A stretch of DNA of 64,000 bases from Cacajao melanocephalus (lineage: Eukaryota > Chordata > Mammalia > Primates > Pitheciidae): NCBI GenBank assembly GCA_963573385.1, contig CAUYLG010041594.1, positions 1 through 64,000 of the forward strand, in the 5' to 3' direction. Within the stretch, counting starts at the first letter, position 1; each line of letters opens with the position of its first letter. The notes under the pieces were generated by a model. It saw nothing but the letters and a program-made list of their open reading frames with translations. It was not told where the DNA came from and ran no database searches. Positions 56,940 through 64,000 of the stretch are shown here, in pieces. The translations under genes were made by a program, and so were the position numbers.

Positions 56940-57245
56940 ACAGTATTTGGGAATCAATTGTCTCTACCTCAACACTCTGATTTTATAGACAGTAAACTGA
57001 GATCCACAAATGGCAGAGACATAGATAGCTAGCTAATGACCAAGCACATATGTCCCCAGTTTTTCATCCTGACTTCATCAGCATTATTTAATTATGATGA
57101 CAACATCATAATCAATAACAACTTGCCTGCAACTACTACTCAACAGGAACATCTACTGTGTACTTTTTTTGTCCTACCCTACATGACTTACATGCATGAT
57201 CTTCTTTCATCCTCCAGAGAGCACTAATGAGATATGCCTTCTCTG
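56940..57245 (-). repeat. MIR pieces (weak)
   Basis: 'tatagacagtaaactgagat' with 'gatagctagctaatgacca' (56970-57040) and 'catctactgtgtactttttt' with 'tctttcatcctccagagagc' (57148-57225) resemble antisense MIR blocks, but not in one collinear copy. Confidence 0.4.
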
Positions 57246-57821
57246 CTTCCGAGAATAACTAGGCCCCACAGTACCTTCTTACATAACCAAGTTCCTTTAA
57301 TGGCATTTCTACGTGTTTCCAGATGAGAGTGTGAATGACTGAGCCAAGAAGCTGTTCATCCTTTCAACCAGGAAACTAACCTAGAGCGTTGCAATTGTTC
57401 ATGATTTGAAGCAAAAAGATAACAGATATATTTAGATGGGAGGGAAAAAAAAACATTTTTAAAAATGCTTAAACTAAGGGTTGTTTATAAATCTTTGTTC
57501 TGGGGTTCCCAAAATTGATCACTGCAACTTTATTTTCATCAGAAGCTGAAACTCTCTTGGTTACTCTCGAGGGAGTAAATTCATTCTCAGTGGTAAGATA
57601 ATTTCCAGATCCAAGCAAAATGACTCCTTCTCTTCCTCAAAGTTCTCAGTGCTTAATAGGGAGATGGGTTATAGACTCAAGAATGGAGCCTGAAAGTCTC
57701 CAAGGTATTTTTCTGATCAGGCTTCTGGGAGACACAGGATTCCCTAAACTGGATTTTCTAATAGGGTATTTGGAAGAGGAAGGTTTGGAAACAGCTTTCC
57801 TTTCATGTGGGAGTAAGGAGG
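57246..57821. other. unannotated unique DNA
   Basis: Nothing recognised. Confidence 0.4.
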
Positions 57822-57823
57822 GG

Positions 57824-57851
<28 letters not shown>
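57822..57851 (+). repeat. (GT)n microsatellite
   Basis: Uninterrupted GT units; it creates a false CVCV run in an overlapping frame. Confidence 0.95.
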
Positions 57852-57854
<3 letters not shown>

Positions 57855-58089
57855 CAACACGGCTCTATGTGTGCATGTGTCATGTGTGGGCACAGACACA
57901 ACTGAACCTTCTCACAGGAGCACAGGAGACCACTCTTCCCAGTGGGAGATCAAGCAATCAGATTTTCCCGGGATTTCAAAGTTCTGGGAGTTAGGCTACC
58001 TTCTATCTCTCTGGCTGATTTCTAATTCCTCCAGCATCTCAGTCTCAGTTTACCTGATCTTCTCCAATTCTTATGATCATTATATTTTG

Positions 58090-58335
58090 TCTTATTTGCA
58101 ATTTAGTATATTTTCTAACATAGAATGTATATTTAGAGCAATTTTAGGTTTCCAGAAAATTTGAGCAAAAGGTATAAAGAGTTCCCAACACACCTTTCCC
58201 CCTACACATAGATTTCCCTGTCCCCTACATCCCACAACAGAGTGGCCTGTTTGTTAAAATCTATGACCTACGTTGATACATCATTGTCATCCAGAGTCCA
58301 TGGGTGACATTTTGAGTCACTTTTGGTGTAGAAAA
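58090..58335 (-). mobile_element. L1M 3'UTR fragment
   Basis: Antisense: 'agagcaattttaggtttcca', 'gagttcccaacacacctttc', 'caacagagtggcctgtttgt', 'gatacatcattgtcatccag', 'agtccatgggtgacatttt' in the order of an L1MB/L1MC-type 3'UTR. Confidence 0.75.
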
Positions 58336-58399
58336 TAAAACATTTTTATTATAAGAGATTTGAAACGTTTAAAAACTAAAGAAAATTAAAGGCATCTAA

Positions 58400-58661
58400 A
58401 ATCCTGCATGTAGATTTAGCTACTGTTAATATTTTGGTTCTATAATTCACTCATCTGTGTGTGTATGTGTGTTCTTTTTCCTCATCAAAACAAGATCACA
58501 TTGGGAATACCCCTTTATTATTCTTTTCAATTAACATTAGATCTTGAGTATGTTTTGACATTCTTAAATATTCTAACAAGTGATTTTTCATGACTTCATA
58601 GGTCTACAATGAATATTTGATCATGTTGTTTCTACCCAAAAATTATTATAAACACTGATGA
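58400..58661 (-). mobile_element. L1M ORF2 C-terminal fragment, first piece
   Basis: Antisense L1M up to 'attattataaacactgatg', interrupted by an Alu at 58662 and resuming at 58936 with 'tgctgaaatgaacctcctct'. Confidence 0.65.
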
Positions 58662-59529
<868 letters not shown>

Positions 59530-59720
59530 GCCATTCATTCATTCTCTGGCTATTTATAAGCCCCAGACAGTCTTCTAGATACATGGTGATGGTCAAGGCC
59601 AACAGAGCCCTTGACCTCATGAAGGTTCTATTCTAGACAGAGAAGATAGACAACGAGCCAGGAAACAGCAACAGTAGCATGCAATGTCAGGAAATAACAG
59701 TGGTGTGAAGTGAAGGGCAG
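59530..59720 (+). repeat. L2 fragment
   Basis: 'attcattcattctctggcta', 'cagagcccttgacctcatga', 'aggttctattctagacagag' fit L2 ('ccctgccctcatggagctta' and on). Confidence 0.65.
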
Positions 59721-60089
59721 ACACTGCATTAGGGTGAAGTCTCTTCCACATGACTTCCAAGATCAGTAGGGTTTGCCAGGCTGAGATGAGAAAAGCATCT
59801 AGGGGAGGAATAAGAGCCTGAATGAAGTCACAGGTGTGTGGTGTGCTCCGTAAAAACAGTGGAAGGCATGGCAAGGCAGAGAGCGCCTGGAGCCCAAAGA
59901 GAAAACTGATTTGAATACTGGCCCAAGGTGCCTCCCACGGGGTTTTGAGCAAAGCAGGTACGAGGAAGCATTTTACATAGTTACTCTGCATACTCTCTCC
60001 TCCAGCATCAGTCTGCAGGTCTAAACACCCAACCGATCATTGACGTTTTGAACCTTCTGAAAAGCGAGGCAGATATGAGTTCAGTGGCA
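59721..60089. other. unannotated DNA
   Basis: Nothing firm. Confidence 0.4.
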
Positions 60090-60245
60090 AGGTTGCCAGG
60101 CAAAATATCAGATATCCAGTTAAGCGGGACTTTCAGATGAACATCCAATAGTGCTTTTAGTATAAGTATGTCTCAAAAATTGCATGTGAATCTGAAAGTC
60201 TAATTTAACTGGGTGTTTCATATTTTTACTTCACTAAAACTGATA
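60090..60245 (+). mobile_element. palindromic nonautonomous DNA-transposon remnant
   Basis: Arm 60116-60138 (starting 'ccagttaagcgggac') and arm 60190-60212 (ending 'tctaatttaactgg') are reverse complements with few mismatches, and weaker pairing extends outward to 'ggttgccagg' at the left end. The central 'tagtataagtatgtctcaaa' is a known feature of a palindromic MER element. Family not assigned. Confidence 0.65.
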
Positions 60246-60393
60246 AACTCTATTATGGAGGTGGGAATACCAGACCCAGATGTCTGTGTCATCTTGCAAG
60301 GACTCTGAGATTAATTGAGAGAACATTAGAGAAAAACAATAGTCCTGTTTTGGTTTTATTCCTCCCAGGACCAATTAAATATTTGTTATCTAA

Positions 60394-60448
60394 CTAGTTT
60401 CTTTCTTCTGGGGATCTATCTATCTAGTTTCTTTCTTCTGGGGATCTA
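60394..60448 (+). repeat. 30-bp-period exact tandem duplication
   Basis: A 25-nt unit beginning 'ctagtttctttcttctgggg' occurs at 60394-60418 and 60424-60448 without mismatch. Confidence 0.95.
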
Positions 60449-60489
60449 GGAAGATGATTGTTAATGAATATTTAACTAGAAAAAAGAGG

Positions 60490-60810
<321 letters not shown>

Positions 60811-61735
60811 GATAAAGAGGAACAACCACACTTTAGATGACTGCTGTAGGAAAAGGCCTCTCATCAGGCTTTCACATTGGGTAGGGTGGGGTAAAAACTC
60901 CATATATCGGCTCCTTCAGAATTCAGTGTGGTTGAAAGAGGTTGGTACAGTGACCATGTATTCAGTTGGCCAAGGACAGTCCTAATTTACAACTGTTGTC
61001 CCACAGTGATCATGAACAGTGCCACCTCTCACTCTCAAAAATAGTCTTCTGATTTTCAGTGATAAAGAACGTGGTCATTTCATGATGTGGCCAATAAACT
61101 CTGGGAAGTGGGCTGGACTTTTTGTAAACTGGGGATGCCATATGACCTCACCGGGGCTCCCTTTCTTTATTTGTGAGTGATGGGGCATTGGGAAAAACTC
61201 TGAGCTCGCTTCCCTGCTTTGAGACTCTAATTTGTGGATGTCTCTGGACACAGCTAATGGTAAGAGGACATTTGTTCGCTTTCAGTTTGAAGGTGATGTG
61301 AATTCACTTTTGGTATATGCTGTGTCTGTTCATGCTAGCAGGGTTATATTCGTTTCCAAAAATCTTTCAAGAGGGAAAACTTTAAAATTTTTGCTTTGCC
61401 CTTGGGATATGGAGACCAAACGCTAGATAGTACCTGAAACAAATACAGTTTCAGTGAATAAGGGATTGCAAGTGACCAAACATAATGCTGGCTAATGTGA
61501 GTCCAATTATGTAAACAATGTTTTAGAGTTAACAAGATTGTATAAATGATACCAGAACATAATGAAATTTCTACCTTTTTACTCCTCTCAGATCTACCTC
61601 TAACCCAGGTTTATGTGAATCTTTCCAGATTTTGAAATACAAGTCTGTATTTGCATTCATTTACATACATAGACATATAGTTTTTAAATGAAAAATATGT
61701 ACTTAACATTTTTAGTACATTGCTATTAATAATTT
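60811..61735. other. unannotated unique DNA
   Basis: Nothing recognised. Confidence 0.45.
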
Positions 61736-61739
61736 TCAG

Positions 61740-61990
61740 CCACCCGTCTCTTTCACTGAAGACAGATACATCTCAATCTTTTTCTTTCTTTAGCTGTGTG
61801 GTATATCAAAGTGTGGATATGTCAAACTATCTGAAATAATCCTTTATTAATAGAGATTTAGGTTGTTTCCAATTATCTGGTATACATGCATGTATATATG
61901 TATATTCATGTAGCATACCTTTCTAGAAATAGAATAATTCATCTTAATAGTTATTGCTAAATTGTTATTTCAAAAGGCTCTTTTGATTTG
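61740..61990 (-). mobile_element. old L1M fragment
   Basis: Antisense: 'gctgtgtggtatatcaaagt', 'gatttaggttgtttccaatt', 'ccaattatctggtatacat', 'tctagaaatagaataattc', 'gttattgctaaattgttatt' in L1M C-terminal order. Confidence 0.7.
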
Positions 61991-62790
61991 CATGCCAAAT
62001 TGAGACTGTGTTCCCAGAACTTGAAGAGAAATTTTGCATGGAGGCAAGGAGTCAAGGTGGTGGTTTGTCCTGAAATTTGGCTTCAAGTAATTATTTTTTT
62101 ATTTTCTTTTTAGCAGTGATTCCTTGATCAGTGCAGTTGGATCAAACCTAGACCAAATTAAATCTTACCTATGTAGAAACTTGGTCTCCATGACTTTGTG
62201 TTTATCTGGGGAGTGATTTCTTGGTATAGGCTGCAGTCCAACTATGAATGACCCTGATGGGAGAATACTTTTATCCTTCCATCTATAGAAGCTGAATTAG
62301 GCTTACTGGGATTAACTGGGACTGAAGGACTTGTTCATCTACTTTAATTATCCTGCCAATGAGAGCTTTTTTCCAGACTGGATTTTGGATCATAAGAAGA
62401 ATGGAGGCTGAAGAGAGTGATAGCAGAGCTCAGTTAAAGATCTTACAGAAAAGGCGCTCAGAAGGGAAACTCTCACCTAATGTAGTAGATAAGATTTTAT
62501 TTTATTTTTTCTTTCCTAATGGAGAGGCCATATTAAAAAACAAAACAGGTGCATTTTGTAAACTTCGAGTGATTTGGCTCGTTGATGAAATTATTTCTCT
62601 AAGAAATCACATGAAAAGACAGGAAGAAGAGAGGTATGATTTTCTTTGCTCTAAAGCTAACCAGGCTATTCTGTACTGAAACTTGCACCCATAAAGCCAA
62701 AGTTAACAAAAGGATGAAAGCTGGGAAAATTGAGGGAATAGGAGAGCTGAAGACAAAGACTGGACAAAATGGCTATCGTGCCATCATTGT
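61991..62790. other. unique DNA with an unrecognised 106-codon open frame
   Basis: The frame at 62359-62679 (plus) starts MRAFFQTGFW and has a charged N-terminal half, a KLRVIWLVDEII stretch and an acidic/basic KRQEEERYDF segment. I recognise no domain. Composition is protein-like, but there is no Kozak, splice or conservation evidence, so a chance frame or old pseudogene is equally possible. Confidence 0.25.
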
Positions 62791-62801
62791 GTTCTCTGCT
62801 T

Positions 62802-62815
62802 CCCTCTAGTGGTCC
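62802..62815 (-). promoter_or_regulatory. CTCF-like core motif
   Basis: On the minus strand the sequence reads 'aggaccactagagggaag', which fits the CTCF core (CCA, C/G, Y, AG, R, K, GG). The site stands in unique DNA. A motif match alone does not show binding. Confidence 0.35.
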
Positions 62816-63828
62816 TGCGGGGGAGTTGGGTGTAAAAATGTCTGAAGGTCATCCTTACCGAGCTGAATTGTAGGAGAAAAGTGGCATAAGGTATATCCCT
62901 TAAAGCATCCCATCTTAATAGCCTGTCTAATGATGGGAGAACAAATATTCTCTCATAGAAACCATGGAAAAGTGGCGCGTATGCTGCAATGAAGCTACCT
63001 AATAATAGAAAAGGAAAATTATGGGAAACAGGGCATTCTTTCCACTTAATTCAGTGCAAAGTACATATTCAGCACAGACGCGGTGCCGCATTCTGTGACC
63101 AGCATTGAAAATGCAGGGAAGAATTTAACATCACTCCTGGGCTTGGGGTGTTCCCAATGTAGAGGGTGGGGCACAAAAGAACAAGTAAGATTGCAAATAG
63201 ATGTGTAAGAGGCATTTGACAAGACGTTTGCTCTTGATAGTAATTCTTAAGTCAAAATGAGATTACTCATGGAGCATTTTCATTTGTTCTAAAACAGGAA
63301 AACATTCCCTTGTTCTGGGGAGAGGTGATAGTTCAGGGAATGGATAAAGTTTTCTTTCTTCTCTCTCTTTTGTAAAACACTGAATTTGGGCTGCTGAGAT
63401 GGCACAACTATGACAGCTCAAAGTTTCAGTCTCGGTTTGAAGATGAAAGTCAAATCATGTACACGAGTTCTTTATTCCTCTGCAAAATAAATTCCTCTGT
63501 GAACTGCAGGGAAATAAAAGGCTCTACTGAGGGAGACTGTCACACTGAATGGCAGCAGAGTCAAAGATGGCCACCTGCCCCCCCGATCTGTGCAGAGCTG
63601 CGTCTGATGATCCTGAAGGAATCTTTTGTAGGCTCCTCCTCATCATCAATCTTAGGAACTTGCTAAGGAATTCTCTCTTTCATTTCTTTTGCTAGCAGTT
63701 CTGGATTGCATTTATTAAGAATTAATCATTGACTCTTTGCATTAACCAAGAAGCAAGACAGAGCATGAGGAAGAGGGTGAGAGTAAAGGTGAGGGTTCTT
63801 TTTCAGTATCTAGAGAAACACTAAGGTA

Positions 63829-63830
<2 letters not shown>
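62816..63830. other. unannotated DNA, possible L2 trace
   Basis: A weak L2 similarity at about 63090-63210 ('gaccagcattgaaaatgca', 'caagtaagattgcaaatag'). Nothing else recognised. Confidence 0.4.

Positions 63831-63867
<37 letters not shown>
63831..63867 (+). repeat. (GT)18 microsatellite
   Basis: Uninterrupted GT for 37 bases. Long pure dinucleotide runs of this length are usually polymorphic. Confidence 0.97.
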
Positions 63868-63868
<1 letters not shown>

Positions 63869-64000
63869 AGGGAAGTTACTTGTACCTTAACCTGGAATTT
63901 CTTAGAAGACCAATGACTAAATCTCTTTACCATCCATTCCCCTGTCTTCTTGCATTCACATTTGATTTTTTTACAGGCAAACAGTCCTCCTTACTCTGTA

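Noticed and set aside
57620..57994. 124-codon frame with a CVCV run
   Set aside because: The run is (GT)n; flanking codons show no family.

Overview
This looks like primate, most likely human, nuclear DNA. It carries Alu (left and right arms, AluJ- and AluS-like), primate-type L1, MADE1, THE1/MST/MLT1 and MLT2 LTRs, and much older MIR, L2 and L1M copies. The unique DNA is AT-rich and poor in CpG. I see no bacterial-type gene, no convincing host exon, no rRNA or tRNA and no CRISPR. The window reads as intergenic or deep intronic DNA. Names of repeat subfamilies are from memory of family consensus features; no search was run.

Layout. 1-1.8 kb: Alu tail remnant, pyrimidine tract, then an antisense L1 fragment with a 276-codon open piece of reverse transcriptase. 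2.2-9 kb: a 3'-truncated Alu, a MIR, a MADE1 hairpin and mostly unannotated DNA. 9.4-13.2 kb: an old sense L1 split by a younger antisense L1 that has its 5'UTR, ORF1 and the start of ORF2. 13.2-15.1 kb: probable decayed ERVL-class LTR and interior. 15.1-16.4 kb: tandem duplication, TA/CA microsatellite with perfect inverted arms, 3' end of an old L1. 16.4-24 kb: L2, a MaLR solo LTR with exact target duplication, MER5A, a GC-richer stretch, TA/CA microsatellites invading a MIR, a repeat-free homeodomain-motif-rich stretch, a hAT-like element.

24-32.4 kb: MIRs, a THE1-like LTR, a roughly 500-bp AT-rich tract next to two antisense Alu pieces, an MLT1-like LTR. 32.4-38.1 kb: MLT2-like LTR remnant followed by one old L1 interrupted by three later insertions (a primate L1 3' end with 14-nt target duplications, and two Alu monomers). 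38-45 kb: L2 pieces, primate L1 3' end, MIR, antisense L1M, an LTR with a cluster of CCAAT boxes split by an MST-like LTR, MER5A, an old L1 with a nested AluSc-like element.

45-64 kb: L2 pieces, repeat-poor DNA, an MLT1 LTR split by a THE1 LTR with matching 5-bp duplications, MIRs, an Alu right arm with a perfect 12-nt duplication, a split L2, L1MA-like 3'UTR, AluJ, two L1M fragments with a nested Alu, an AluS, a palindromic DNA-transposon remnant, an antisense L1M, a CTCF-like motif and a (GT)n tract.

No cellular pathway is encoded here. The biology is the stratigraphy of insertions, a handful of hairpin-forming sequences, and a few candidate regulatory stretches. I found no previously undescribed system; the most useful items are the nested insertions with target duplications, the two microsatellites bounded by inverted unique arms, the CCAAT cluster and the repeat-free candidate enhancers.
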